A DNA stretch of 64,000 nucleotides from an uncultured Prevotella sp. GTDB lineage: Bacteria; Bacteroidota; Bacteroidia; Bacteroidales; Bacteroidaceae. The translations under genes were made by a program, and so were the position numbers. Below the pieces are notes generated by a model. That model was not told the DNA's origin. It did no database searches and saw only the letters and a list, made by a program, of their open reading frames with translations. Of the stretch, positions 8,923-17,927 are shown one piece after another (positions within the stretch are counted from its first letter, which is position 1; each line of letters opens with the position of its first letter). The stretch covers positions 39,035 to 103,034 of the forward strand of contig CAMIVY010000009.1 of the NCBI GenBank assembly GCA_946402275.1. The letters are read 5' to 3'.

Positions 8923-9906
8923 TTACGTTAATTTGTTACCTTTCTTATAATTTGATTTGACTATATCAAAGCCCAATTTCTTAACCAGTTTGATGGTATT
9001 GAATGCCATTATACGGTCGTATTCCTTTTCGCTATCTGGCAAAGCTGTATAAGGAATCATATCGGGATGCTGTTTCTTTGCATCATTCCTTTCTTTGCCA
9101 TAAGACCATCCCTCCTTTTTTCTGGCTTCAGCCCATACATCGTGGGCATTTTCTGCAATTGCCTCCTGAAGCTCTTCGAGATCAGCATCTAAAGGTATTG
9201 AGTCCACATCAATGGGGTGTGGCTCATATTCATCAACTGATTGTAACACCTGAATCATATAATTTTGTGATTCTTTCCACGCATTTAGGAAATCCGAAAG
9301 CTGTATATTTGAAATATAAGGTTCTTCATAGGGGTCAAACACGGTGACTATATCATTTTCAATGTGAGTGACTACAACGGCATGGTTAGTCAAATCCTCC
9401 AAATCAACAGGTTCGGAATAAAGTTTTTCTCTATCAACACCCACCACGACATCGTTGTCCATGATGAGTGCTTGTTTTATGTCCTCTAAAGTGGAATCAT
9501 ATTTTCTGGTCACAAACATACCAGAATATGCTAGTAGGTTGCCAAGGCAATAGAGCGGTGTTCCTTCTGGCTTCAGCCAATCCTTCCTTCTTGCTGTATT
9601 CAGTAACCATTCTTCATCATATGGCAGATGGCGACGGTGTAGAATGAATATTTCGCAAAGAACTGCGCAGATGTTTTCACCGCTGATAGCAGCCTTCTGA
9701 AGCATGGGCAATACATTATTCGAGAATGATGACATCTGGGCAATGGTGGCAGAATTCTCATCTGTTTCCAAAGCGACATGGAGAATTTCTTGTAGTTGCT
9801 TATCGCTTTTTAAAGCCTTAAGCACCTGCATGGTTTCCTCCTTACTGGCATTACCATCAAGGAATGCAGCCAGCAATTCGTCTGATATGATATCTTTATT
9901 TGCCAT
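8923..9906 (-). CDS. Anti-sigma-like / papain-like cysteine protease / RyR fusion
   Basis: This is a 327-residue protein in three parts. Residues 1-60 (ISDELLAAFLDGNASKEE) look like the short helical N-terminus of Bacteroidetes anti-sigma factors. Residues ~75-220 resemble a C39/papain-like peptidase: Cys80 or Cys84 in GENICAVLCEIFIL, His175 in NHAVVVTH, and Asp191 in VFDPYEEP. Residues ~252-315 are an RyR domain (DVWAEARKKEGWSYGKERND, then HPDMIPYTALPDSEKEYDR). It overlaps the end of the ECF sigma gene by 11 bp, the usual sigma/anti-sigma layout. A plausible reading is that RyR ligand sensing controls the protease and so release of the sigma factor or processing of the TIR protein. The fold calls are from motifs only. 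Confidence 0.65.
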   Translation of the reverse strand: MANKDIISDELLAAFLDGNASKEETMQVLKALKSDKQLQEILHVALETDENSATIAQMSSFSNNVLPMLQKAAISGENICAVLCEIFILHRRHLPYDEEWLLNTARRKDWLKPEGTPLYCLGNLLAYSGMFVTRKYDSTLEDIKQALIMDNDVVVGVDREKLYSEPVDLEDLTNHAVVVTHIENDIVTVFDPYEEPYISNIQLSDFLNAWKESQNYMIQVLQSVDEYEPHPIDVDSIPLDADLEELQEAIAENAHDVWAEARKKEGWSYGKERNDAKKQHPDMIPYTALPDSEKEYDRIMAFNTIKLVKKLGFDIVKSNYKKGNKLT

Positions 9907-10456
9907 ACGCTTTAATGTCGTTAAGGGCGATTCGAGTCAATTGTGCAATAGAACGCCGTTTAATATTATACAGGTTTGCCGTTGTTATATTCATTTCCTG
10001 AGCCAGTACTTCGGGCTCGCAGTCTTCTAGAACGAGTCTGCGGATAACTTCTACGTAACGCTTCGTTGGCATCGCCTCGAAAAGTCGTTCCAAGTCATGC
10101 TGAGCATCCTTACTTGATTCATTATCATCAGCCTTTTCCTGCTCACTATAAGGAGTCTCATTACTATTGTCATCTATCATTCTGGCTCGCTTCTTAATGA
10201 AGAATCGGATTGCCAAAACCTTTAGCCATTGGTATACAGAACTGCGATATTGGAAGTTGCGAAGTTTAAGGGCATCGTCCTCCATAAGATAGATGTAAAG
10301 CTCATTGACTATCTCATCATAATTAACCTCATAATCAAAGACTAATTTCATGACACTATGGAATAGCGGACGACACTTAACAAAGAGAAAATTCTTCGTT
10401 ATGTGACTGTCACGTGCAATCAGTCCTTTTATAATTTCTTGGTCAGTCATAATCAT
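9896..10456 (-). CDS. ECF-type RNA polymerase sigma factor
   Basis: This 186-residue protein has a region-2-like segment (EIVNELYIYLMEDDALKLRN, then SSVYQWLKVLAIRFF). A C-terminal region-4 HTH follows (VIRRLVLEDCEPEVLAQEMN, ITTANLYNIKRRSIAQL). The segment between them (~100-125) is acidic and low-complexity. It is the first gene of the minus-strand cluster and overlaps the anti-sigma/protease/RyR gene, so it probably drives the cluster and may autoregulate it. ATG at 10450 is an alternative start. A TAAATTTG -7 box lies at 10477-10484 on the same strand. Confidence 0.75.
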   Translation of the reverse strand: MIMTDQEIIKGLIARDSHITKNFLFVKCRPLFHSVMKLVFDYEVNYDEIVNELYIYLMEDDALKLRNFQYRSSVYQWLKVLAIRFFIKKRARMIDDNSNETPYSEQEKADDNESSKDAQHDLERLFEAMPTKRYVEVIRRLVLEDCEPEVLAQEMNITTANLYNIKRRSIAQLTRIALNDIKAYGK

Positions 10457-10767
10457 GTTTTAGCAAAAACTTGGGGCAAATTTACGAAAAAATTCCAAAA
10501 GATTTTCATGTTTGTCTAAAAATAAGCATTTTAATGCATTTTATTAGCAACCTTATTATTCAGATGTTTGAAAAACTCTTTTGGACCGTTTTATAATGCT
10601 TTTATTATTGGAATGGGTATGGTAAAGATATGATGAAGCTTTGAAAACAAAGTAAAATTGGCCTGAAAGCAATTTTTTTTGTGACGAATCCTATATTTTT
10701 GGCGGGAAGCAACGCTGTTTGCCAAAAAATTACTATCTTTGTAGCCATATTATAATAAGGTATAATT
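10457..10767. promoter_or_regulatory. Divergent intergenic region between sigma factor and XRE regulator
   Basis: This 311-bp AT-rich stretch has no gene. It holds a minus-strand TAAATTTG box (10477-10484) for the sigma operon and a plus-strand TATCTTTG box (10734-10741) for the regulator and restriction operon. Neither has a convincing TTTG at the usual 19-21 nt spacing, so both could depend on an alternative sigma factor or activator. No strong hairpin is seen. Confidence 0.5.
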
Positions 10768-10968
10768 ATGGAGACTAAAGATCTAAACAGAATCAAGGTG
10801 GTGCTTGCTGATAAGAAGCGCACAAACAAGTGGCTGGCTGAGACACTGGGCAAGGATCCTGCTACAGTTTCTAAGTGGTGTACTAACTCTGCACAGCCCA
10901 CTTTGGAAAACCTGATAGAAATTGCCCGTTGTTTGGAAGTTGATGTTAAGGAATTATTGCGCATATAG
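10768..10968 (+). CDS. Small XRE-family HTH regulator
   Basis: This is a 66-residue stand-alone Cro/C1-type HTH. The helix-turn-helix is NKWLAETLGKDPATVSKWCT, followed by a third-helix and tail region QPTLENLIEIARCLEVDVKE. Such proteins often control adjacent restriction-modification genes, delaying endonuclease expression (C-protein role). It lies 27 bp after a TATCTTTG box and 70 bp before the SNF2 helicase gene, heading the same-strand restriction operon. Autoregulation is likely but no operator was identified. Confidence 0.8.
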   Translation: METKDLNRIKVVLADKKRTNKWLAETLGKDPATVSKWCTNSAQPTLENLIEIARCLEVDVKELLRI

Positions 10969-11038
10969 ATGATAGATGTTGCGTAGGCATTGAAAGGGAG
11001 TAGCAAAGGGTTGAGTAATAACTAAAAACGGAACTGAT

Positions 11039-14000
11039 ATGAATGGTGACATGGGTGGTTTTGCAACTTTCGACAATATCAACAACAAGTTGATAGATGA
11101 CTTGAAAGTGCAATTGCGTGAAGGCTGTAAGCTACAGATAGCTGCTGCCAGTTTCTCTATTTATGCCTTTGAAGCACTTAAAGAGGAGTTGGAGCAGATT
11201 AAGGAGTTGCAGTTTATCTTCACCTCACCCACCTTCAACAGTTCTGAGACAGGTAAGAAGGAAAAACGCGAGTTCTTTATCCCCAAATTGAACCGTGAGC
11301 GTAACCTCTACGGTTCCGACTATGAGATTCGTCTGCGCAATCAACTATCACAGAAAGCCATTGCCCGTGAATGTGCTGACTGGGTTCGTAGGAAGGTGCG
11401 TTTCAAATCTCTTGTTACAGAAGGGAAAATCAATGGCTTCATGAATCTCGATAACAAAGAGACGGACTACACCTATTTGCCTTTCAATGAATTTACTACT
11501 ACAGAACTTGGATGCGACAGAGGTGACAATATCAGTCCCGGCATCAACCGCTTCCCATCTCCTGCCACAGAACACTATATCAGTTCTTTCAGAGAATTGT
11601 GGGATGACAAGCAGCGGTTTAAAGATGTCACCGATGCTGTCTTAGAGAATATGGAAACCGTCTATAAGGAGAACTCGCCAGAGTTTATCTACTATGTCAC
11701 CCTCTATAACATCTTCAGTGAATTCCTGGAAGATCTGAGCGAAGATGAACTGCCCAAGGAGGGTACGGGTTTCCGTACCTCTGCCATCTGGAATAAACTA
11801 TACGATTTCCAGCGCGATGCAGCTATCGCCATCATCAACAAGCTGTCAAAGTATAATGGCTGTATATTAGCCGACTCAGTAGGTCTTGGTAAGACCTTTA
11901 CGGCTTTGGCCGTTATCAAATACTACGAGTGTCTGAACAGAAACGTCTTGGTACTCTGTCCCAAGAAACTGCGTGACAACTGGGTAACATTCACTAAGAA
12001 CTATGTGAATAATCCCATTCAGAAAGACCGTCTGCGCTATGACATCCTGTTCCATTCAGACCTGAGTCGTGAATACGGCTATTCGGGCGAGACAGACCTC
12101 ACCCGTGTCAACTGGGGCAACTATGACCTTGTGGTGATTGACGAAAGCCATAATTTCCGTAATGGCGGAAAAGTCACTTCTGATGACGATGATGACGAAA
12201 TCAAGGAGAACCGTTATCTGAAACTGATGAATAAGGTCATCAAGGAAGGCATTCCCACCAAGGTTCTGATGCTTTCAGCCACACCTGTCAACAACCGTTT
12301 TAATGACCTGAAGAACCAACTTCAGTTGGCATACGAGGGAGAAGCAGAGGTGATGAATGAGCGTCTGGACATTGGCACAGATATTGACGACATTTTTCGC
12401 CAGGCTCAGAAAGCCTACAACAAATGGAGCCGTTTGGAACCTGACCAGCGTACTACAGAGCGACTGCTCGACTCTTTAAGCTTTGACTTCTTCCAGTTGC
12501 TCGATGCAGTGACGATAGCCCGTAGTCGTAAGCATATCGAGAAGTACTACGACATATCCGAGATAGGTAAGTTCCCGACTCGTCTGCCACCGATAGAACG
12601 CCGTTCGCCACTGACAGACCTGCAAGAAGCACCTACCTTCAGCGAGATAGCCAACAAGTTGAATTGGCTTAACTACAGCGTCTATACACCATCCAACTAC
12701 ATACAGGCCAGTAAGCTCTACCTCTATCAGGCAGACAGAGGAGATGAAGGCTCTGGCCTCTCGATGGCCGGTCGTGAAAAAGGTATTCGCAAGCTGATGG
12801 CCATCAATCTGCTGAAGCGTTTGGAGTCAAGCGTCAACTCTTTCCGACTGACGTTGGAACGTATCAAAGGACAGGTAGATGATACGCTCGACAAGATAGA
12901 CCGTCATGATGGTAACTTTGGTACTATTGAAGCCTACGACCTCGACATCACTGATGAAGAGGATGACCTCTTTGTGGGTGGTAAGAAGACCCGTATCGAC
13001 TTGGGCGATATGGACACGTTGAGCTGGAGGCGCGACTTGGAAGAAGACCAGCAGACACTACAGTCACTGCTCGACATGATAGAACCTATCACACCTGTTC
13101 ACGATACAAAGCTACGTATGTTGGAGGAAGACCTGCGTGACAAGTTTGACAATCCCATCAATGGGCAGAACCAGAAAGTCATTATCTTCACAGCCTTCTC
13201 CGATACGGCAGACTATCTCTATGAGAATCTTGCCCTTCGTATCAAACAGAATACAGGCCTGAATGTCGCTCTGATTACAGGCGACAACCAAGACAAGTGG
13301 ACGATTAACAATCGTAAGCTCCGTTCTGAGTATAACACCATCCTGACCCTATTCTCGCCCATCTCCAAAGAGCGAGATAAGATATATCCAAATGTCAAGG
13401 AGGAGATAGATGTGCTGATAGCCACCGACTGTATCTCTGAAGGACAGAACCTACAGGACTGCGACTACCTGATAAATTTCGATATTCACTGGAACCCTGT
13501 GCGCATCATCCAGCGATTTGGCCGTATTGACCGTATCGGCTCCAAGAATGATGTCATACAGTTGGTGAACTACTGGCCGGACATGGAACTCGATGACTAC
13601 ATCAACCTGAAAGGTCGTGTGGAGAGTCGTATGAAGGCCACCATCCTGACAGCCTCTGGCGATGAGAACCCACTTACACAGGAGGAAGCCAATGATTTAG
13701 AGTATCGTCGCCACCAGTTGGAGCGACTGAAGTCAGAGGTCGTTGACCTGGAAGAGATGAACACTGGAGTTAACATTATGGACTTGGGACTGAATGATTT
13801 TCGTATGGACTTGTTGCCCCATAAGGATGATACAGACTTGATACGTGCACCCTTTGGCATGAGTGCCGTCGTGGCGGCTAACGATATTGTGCAACCAGGT
13901 GTGATGTTTATCCTGAAGAACCGCAACAATGGTGTGAACATCAACAAACTCAACTTGCTGCATCCCTTTTACATGGTTTATCTTGGCAATGATGGCGAAA

Positions 14001-14293
14001 CTATCTGTACCCACCTGCAACCCAAACAACTCTTAGACCGTATGCGGTCAGCCTGCAAGGGAAAGTCTGAGTACGATAAAGAACTCTGTAAGCTTTTCAG
14101 TGAAGAGACTAAAGACGGCAAGCAGATGGAGCGATATAGCAGTTTGCTCCAAGATGCTATCCGTAGCATCATTGAGGTAAAAGAAGAGCGCGACGTAATG
14201 AGCCTATTCTCTGTTGGAGAGACCACTGCCCTCATGGGTAATGTGCAGGGATTGGATGATTTTGAACTAATATGCTTCTTGGTGATACTATGA
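11039..14293 (+). CDS. SNF2/DEAD-type helicase with PLD-like N-terminus
   Basis: This is a 1084-residue protein. The N-terminal ~200 residues follow the layout of PLD-like domains that precede SNF2 helicases, but no HxK(x)4D catalytic motif is visible, so any nuclease activity is doubtful. The helicase core has ILADSVGLGKTFTALAV (motif I), LVVIDESHNFRN (motif II), LMLSATPVNNR (motif III), a C-terminal lobe with VIIFTAFSDTADYL, and motif VI QRFGRIDRIGS. Homologues commonly travel with a DUF4391 protein and type III Mod/Res genes, exactly as here. It is probably the translocating motor of an extended type III-like system. The last bases overlap the start of the DUF4391 gene (ATGA). Confidence 0.8.
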   Translation: MNGDMGGFATFDNINNKLIDDLKVQLREGCKLQIAAASFSIYAFEALKEELEQIKELQFIFTSPTFNSSETGKKEKREFFIPKLNRERNLYGSDYEIRLRNQLSQKAIARECADWVRRKVRFKSLVTEGKINGFMNLDNKETDYTYLPFNEFTTTELGCDRGDNISPGINRFPSPATEHYISSFRELWDDKQRFKDVTDAVLENMETVYKENSPEFIYYVTLYNIFSEFLEDLSEDELPKEGTGFRTSAIWNKLYDFQRDAAIAIINKLSKYNGCILADSVGLGKTFTALAVIKYYECLNRNVLVLCPKKLRDNWVTFTKNYVNNPIQKDRLRYDILFHSDLSREYGYSGETDLTRVNWGNYDLVVIDESHNFRNGGKVTSDDDDDEIKENRYLKLMNKVIKEGIPTKVLMLSATPVNNRFNDLKNQLQLAYEGEAEVMNERLDIGTDIDDIFRQAQKAYNKWSRLEPDQRTTERLLDSLSFDFFQLLDAVTIARSRKHIEKYYDISEIGKFPTRLPPIERRSPLTDLQEAPTFSEIANKLNWLNYSVYTPSNYIQASKLYLYQADRGDEGSGLSMAGREKGIRKLMAINLLKRLESSVNSFRLTLERIKGQVDDTLDKIDRHDGNFGTIEAYDLDITDEEDDLFVGGKKTRIDLGDMDTLSWRRDLEEDQQTLQSLLDMIEPITPVHDTKLRMLEEDLRDKFDNPINGQNQKVIIFTAFSDTADYLYENLALRIKQNTGLNVALITGDNQDKWTINNRKLRSEYNTILTLFSPISKERDKIYPNVKEEIDVLIATDCISEGQNLQDCDYLINFDIHWNPVRIIQRFGRIDRIGSKNDVIQLVNYWPDMELDDYINLKGRVESRMKATILTASGDENPLTQEEANDLEYRRHQLERLKSEVVDLEEMNTGVNIMDLGLNDFRMDLLPHKDDTDLIRAPFGMSAVVAANDIVQPGVMFILKNRNNGVNINKLNLLHPFYMVYLGNDGETICTHLQPKQLLDRMRSACKGKSEYDKELCKLFSEETKDGKQMERYSSLLQDAIRSIIEVKEERDVMSLFSVGETTALMGNVQGLDDFELICFLVIL

Positions 14294-14937
14294 CTACAAC
14301 AAACCTGCTACGATACCCGGAAACTACGCTCTTTGGTAAGACAGTACCAAAGAAGTATTTCTACGACCAGTTGGAGGTAAGTGCCAAGATGAAGCAGCGT
14401 TTTGTCAACGACATTGAGGAAATCGTCTGGCTCTATAAGCTGGCACCTACAACCCTGAACGTGCAGAAGGGTGAGCAGGTCGGTGAGATAGAGATTATGC
14501 TCTGTCCCCTGAAGGATGTCGATTGCCCAGTGGATGTGTTCAAGTTCATCAGTCAGAAGATACCCCATCATATTGTATTTATTCTCCAGTACGGCAACAG
14601 TTACCGTCTGCTTACCCAGTATGGCCAGGACAGTTTTGTGTCGTCTTGGTGCAAACAGGAAGAACTCTCGCTGAAGATAGAAGGGCAGACCCTCGACCGC
14701 ATCTACGATGGTTTTGTGGGCCAACTGACTGGCATCGGCAGTCGTGACTCAGAAAGTCTGCAGGAGATTATCCGACTGAAGAAAGAAATCAAGAAACTCT
14801 CGGATAAGATAGATACGATGCAACGCCAGATACGCCGTGAGCCACAGCTCAATCGTCAGATGGCCATGAATGGCGAGGCACGAACATTGAAGCAACAATT
14901 ACAAGCATTAAAGAAACAGTTAGAAGACAAGACATGA
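14290..14937 (+). CDS. DUF4391 family protein
   Basis: The 215-residue protein matches the DUF4391 pattern (LRYPETTLFGKTVPKKYFYD near the start, then DIEEIVWLYKLAPTTLNV). These proteins accompany SNF2-PLD helicases and type III methylases; their biochemical role is unknown. The C-terminal third (~150-215) is a coiled coil (EIIRLKKEIKKLSDKIDTMQ). The start at 14290 is chosen because its ATG overlaps the helicase stop (ATGA); an upstream ATG at 14272 is also in frame. Its own stop overlaps the Fic ATG in the same way, so the genes are translationally coupled. Confidence 0.75.
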   Translation: MTTTNLLRYPETTLFGKTVPKKYFYDQLEVSAKMKQRFVNDIEEIVWLYKLAPTTLNVQKGEQVGEIEIMLCPLKDVDCPVDVFKFISQKIPHHIVFILQYGNSYRLLTQYGQDSFVSSWCKQEELSLKIEGQTLDRIYDGFVGQLTGIGSRDSESLQEIIRLKKEIKKLSDKIDTMQRQIRREPQLNRQMAMNGEARTLKQQLQALKKQLEDKT

Positions 14938-15932
14938 CAGATTTGCAAAAGAAATACGTCAAAGCAGATGACAACAACCGCTTACTTTCGGCATACCGTC
15001 CGCTGCCACCAGAGACCCTGAAGTCGCTGCGTGAGTACTACCGTGTGGGACTGACTTATACGAGTAATGCGCTAGAGGGCAATAGTCTGACAGAGTCTGA
15101 GACCAAGGTCGTGATAGAAGACGGACTGACCATTGAGGGCAAGCCACTTCGTGACCACTACGAGGCAGTCGGTCATGCCAAAGCGTACGATTACATCTAT
15201 AATATCACCGAAAAAGAAGGGTTGACAGATGAGGATATTCTGTGTCTGCACCGGCTATTCTATCAGCAGATTGATGCTGAGAAGGCAGGGCATTACCGCA
15301 ATGTGAAGGTTTATATTAGCGGCAGTCGCTATGCGGTAGCAGCCGTCTCAAAGATACCTGCTGAGATGCGAAAACTGGTCAAATGGTACAATGAGAATGA
15401 GAAGAGTCTGCACCCTATTGAGTTGGCTGCAACCCTCCACCAGCGTTTCGTGTTTATCCACCCCTTTGTCGATGGTAACGGGCGAGTGGCTCGTCTGCTG
15501 ATGAACCTCGCCTTGTTGCGTAACGGTTTTACCATCGCCATCATTCCTGCCATCCTGCGCCATGAGTATATCTATTCGCTCGAAACGGCCCATACCCGTC
15601 CAGAGGTGTTTGTCGATTTCATTGCCGATCGAGTGATAGCCACCCAACTCGACCTGTTACGACTGATGCGAGAAGAGGATGATACTGTAAATGATACTGT
15701 AAATGATACTGTAAATGATACTGTAAACGCTACTGATGCCCGTCAGCTCTCAAAGACGGAGCAAGCGGTACTCGATGCAATCCATGAGCATCCGACCTAT
15801 TCATACGAGCAGTTGGCTGCGGAGTGTGGCGTTTCGCGTCCCACCATTGCCAGGACTATCAAGTCACTACAGACACTCACCCGCATCCGTCGTGTCGGCT
15901 CAGATAAAACTGGCCACTGGGAAGTTATCTAA
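14934..15932 (+). CDS. Fic-domain protein with inhibitory motif and C-terminal winged helix
   Basis: This is a 332-residue protein. The Fic catalytic motif HPFVDGNGRVARL lies near residues 176-188. Fic enzymes transfer AMP or related groups to protein side chains. TSNALEGN near residues 43-50 matches the autoinhibitory (S/T)xxxE(G/N) helix, so this is a self-inhibited class II Fic. After four DTVN repeats (~250-265) comes a winged-helix HTH (YSYEQLAAECGVSRPTIART). It is embedded between DUF4391 and the type III methylase with ATGA coupling upstream, so it belongs to the operon. It may act as a regulator or backup toxin if the restriction system is disturbed (inference). Confidence 0.85.
   Translation: MTDLQKKYVKADDNNRLLSAYRPLPPETLKSLREYYRVGLTYTSNALEGNSLTESETKVVIEDGLTIEGKPLRDHYEAVGHAKAYDYIYNITEKEGLTDEDILCLHRLFYQQIDAEKAGHYRNVKVYISGSRYAVAAVSKIPAEMRKLVKWYNENEKSLHPIELAATLHQRFVFIHPFVDGNGRVARLLMNLALLRNGFTIAIIPAILRHEYIYSLETAHTRPEVFVDFIADRVIATQLDLLRLMREEDDTVNDTVNDTVNDTVNATDARQLSKTEQAVLDAIHEHPTYSYEQLAAECGVSRPTIARTIKSLQTLTRIRRVGSDKTGHWEVI
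15681..15728 (+). repeat. Four tandem 12-bp repeats within the Fic gene
   Basis: The unit GATACTGTAAAT occurs four times head to tail, with one T-to-C change in the last copy. It encodes DTVN repeats linking the Fic core to the winged helix. The unit is a multiple of three, so copy-number change would alter linker length without a frameshift. Confidence 0.9.
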
Positions 15933-15971
15933 TAAGATTTATGTCAACATAGAATATAATGAACTAAAGAT

Positions 15972-17894
15972 ATGGAACACTTAAAACAAGAAACCGTGAG
16001 TGGCGCACAGCTGAATATGGATGCGCTTTACCAGATTTGCCCTCAGTGTTTTACGGAAAGCAAAGATCCTAAGACGGGTGAGGTAAAGCATACGGTAGAT
16101 TTCGAGAAACTACGTCTGCTGCTTGGTGACAATGTGGCAGAGGGTGATGAGCGCTATGACTTCACTTGGGTTGGCAAACGTGCTGCCTTGCAGGAGGCGG
16201 CCAAGCCTATCCGTAAAACCCTGCGTCCTTGTCCAGAAGAAAGTGTTGATTGGGAGAATACCAAGAACCTCTATATAGAGGGTGATAACCTGGAAGTGCT
16301 CAAGTTGCTCCAGAACTCCTATATGGGTAAGGTAAAGATGATTTATATCGACCCACCATACAATACAGGTAATGACTTCGTATACCAGGACGACTTTCAT
16401 CAGACCAAGCAAGACTATGATTTGTTCTCTGGCGATGTTAATGAAGAGGGAGAACGCTTTGTCAAGAACACCGAAAGCAATGGTCGCTTCCATTCGGATT
16501 GGTGTTCGATGATTTATTCAAGGCTGATGGTTGCAAGAAGCCTATTAACATATGACGGTCTAATTTTCATTTCGATAGATGACCATGAACAAAGAAATTT
16601 GAAAATCATATGTGATGAGATTTTTGGAGAAAATAGTTTTGTTGCACAGTTTATATGGGAGAAGCGTTTAAATAGAGAAAACAGAAAAGAAGTTTCTGTA
16701 AGGCATGATTATATATTATGCTATTCTAAACAAGAAGTTATAGATGGCACCCGACGTGTGTGTCAATTGCCTATGAATGAAAAAGCTTTAGCTAATTATG
16801 GAAATCCTGATAACGATCCAAGAGGACCATGGAAATCAGATCCAGCTCATGCCCAAGGAGGCCACGGAACACCTTCTCAGTTTTACACATTAATCGCCCC
16901 TAATGGGAAAAAACATGAGTTGCCTAGTGGAAGATGCTGGTTGTATACTCAAAAGGAAATGGAAAAGGCTATTTCTGAAAATAGAATATGGTTTGGTCAA
17001 GATGGAAATGGAGTTCCACGCGTTAAGACATATTTGTATGCAAAAGATCGAGGGCTTACCCCAGAGACTATATTGTTTGCGAAAGAAGTTTCAACAAATG
17101 AGAATGCAAAAAATGACCTGAAAGAACTTTTTGGAGGCAAAGCAGTGTTTGATACCCCAAAGCCATACGAACTTATAGAACATCTTCTAAAGATTTCATC
17201 CAAAGAAGACATTATCGCAGATTTCTTTTCTGGGGCGTCTTCTACCGCTCATGCTGTAATGCACCTAAACGCAGAGGACGGAGGAACTCGCAAGTTTATA
17301 ATGGTTCAATGGCCAGAAAAATGTGAAGAAAGTAGTGAAGCTTACAAAGCTGGCTACAAAAATATCTGTGAAATCGGCAAGGAACGCATCCGTCGTGCCG
17401 GAAAGAAAATCTTGGAGGAGCAGAAAGCCAAACAAGGTGATTTGTTCTCAGGCGACCAGAAACCATTAGATGTGGGCTTCCGAGTATTCAAATGTGCTGA
17501 CAGCAACATGAAGGATGTGTATTACACTCCTGCCGAGTACTCTCAGGAATTGCTGCTAAACTTAGAGGACAACATCAAGGAAGACCGAAATGACCTTGAC
17601 CTGCTCTTTGGCTGCATGCTCGACTGGGGTGTAACTCTTGACTTGCCTATGCGCACGGAGAAAGTGGATGGAGTGACAATCCATATTGTGAACGATGGTG
17701 ACCTTGTGGCTTGTTTTGACCACAACATCCCTGAGACTGCCATTGACTATATTGCTTCTCTGCTGCCTATGCGTGTCGTGTTGCGTGACAGTTGTTTCAG
17801 CGAGGCCAAAGAGAAGATGAATTTCTTTGAAATCTTTAAGCAGCGTACCGGTTGGAGCGAAGACGAAGTAAAGAAGAACGTAAAGGTGATTTGA
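15972..17894 (+). CDS. mod: Type III restriction-modification DNA methyltransferase (Mod)
   Basis: This is a 640-residue beta-class adenine-N6 methyltransferase. Motif IV DPPYNTGNDFVY lies near residues 126-137, and motif I IADFFSGASSTAHAV comes later in the protein, the order expected for beta class. Type III Mod recognises a short asymmetric site and works with Res. The central part (about 16,500-17,330, the target-recognition region) is visibly AT-richer and uses different codons from the flanks, which suggests exchange of specificity by recombination. It sits between Fic and Res in the operon. Confidence 0.85.
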   Translation: MEHLKQETVSGAQLNMDALYQICPQCFTESKDPKTGEVKHTVDFEKLRLLLGDNVAEGDERYDFTWVGKRAALQEAAKPIRKTLRPCPEESVDWENTKNLYIEGDNLEVLKLLQNSYMGKVKMIYIDPPYNTGNDFVYQDDFHQTKQDYDLFSGDVNEEGERFVKNTESNGRFHSDWCSMIYSRLMVARSLLTYDGLIFISIDDHEQRNLKIICDEIFGENSFVAQFIWEKRLNRENRKEVSVRHDYILCYSKQEVIDGTRRVCQLPMNEKALANYGNPDNDPRGPWKSDPAHAQGGHGTPSQFYTLIAPNGKKHELPSGRCWLYTQKEMEKAISENRIWFGQDGNGVPRVKTYLYAKDRGLTPETILFAKEVSTNENAKNDLKELFGGKAVFDTPKPYELIEHLLKISSKEDIIADFFSGASSTAHAVMHLNAEDGGTRKFIMVQWPEKCEESSEAYKAGYKNICEIGKERIRRAGKKILEEQKAKQGDLFSGDQKPLDVGFRVFKCADSNMKDVYYTPAEYSQELLLNLEDNIKEDRNDLDLLFGCMLDWGVTLDLPMRTEKVDGVTIHIVNDGDLVACFDHNIPETAIDYIASLLPMRVVLRDSCFSEAKEKMNFFEIFKQRTGWSEDEVKKNVKVI

Positions 17895-17927
17895 TGGTTA
17901 AGGGTTCATGGTTAAAGGTTAATGATT
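17895..17927 (+). repeat. Short imperfect GGTTAA-type repeat between mod and res
   Basis: The spacer contains two copies of an ATGGTTAAGGGTT / ATGGTTAAAGGTT-like unit just before the res start. It may be a remnant of a small dispersed repeat or simply a degenerate leader; no function can be assigned. Confidence 0.35.
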
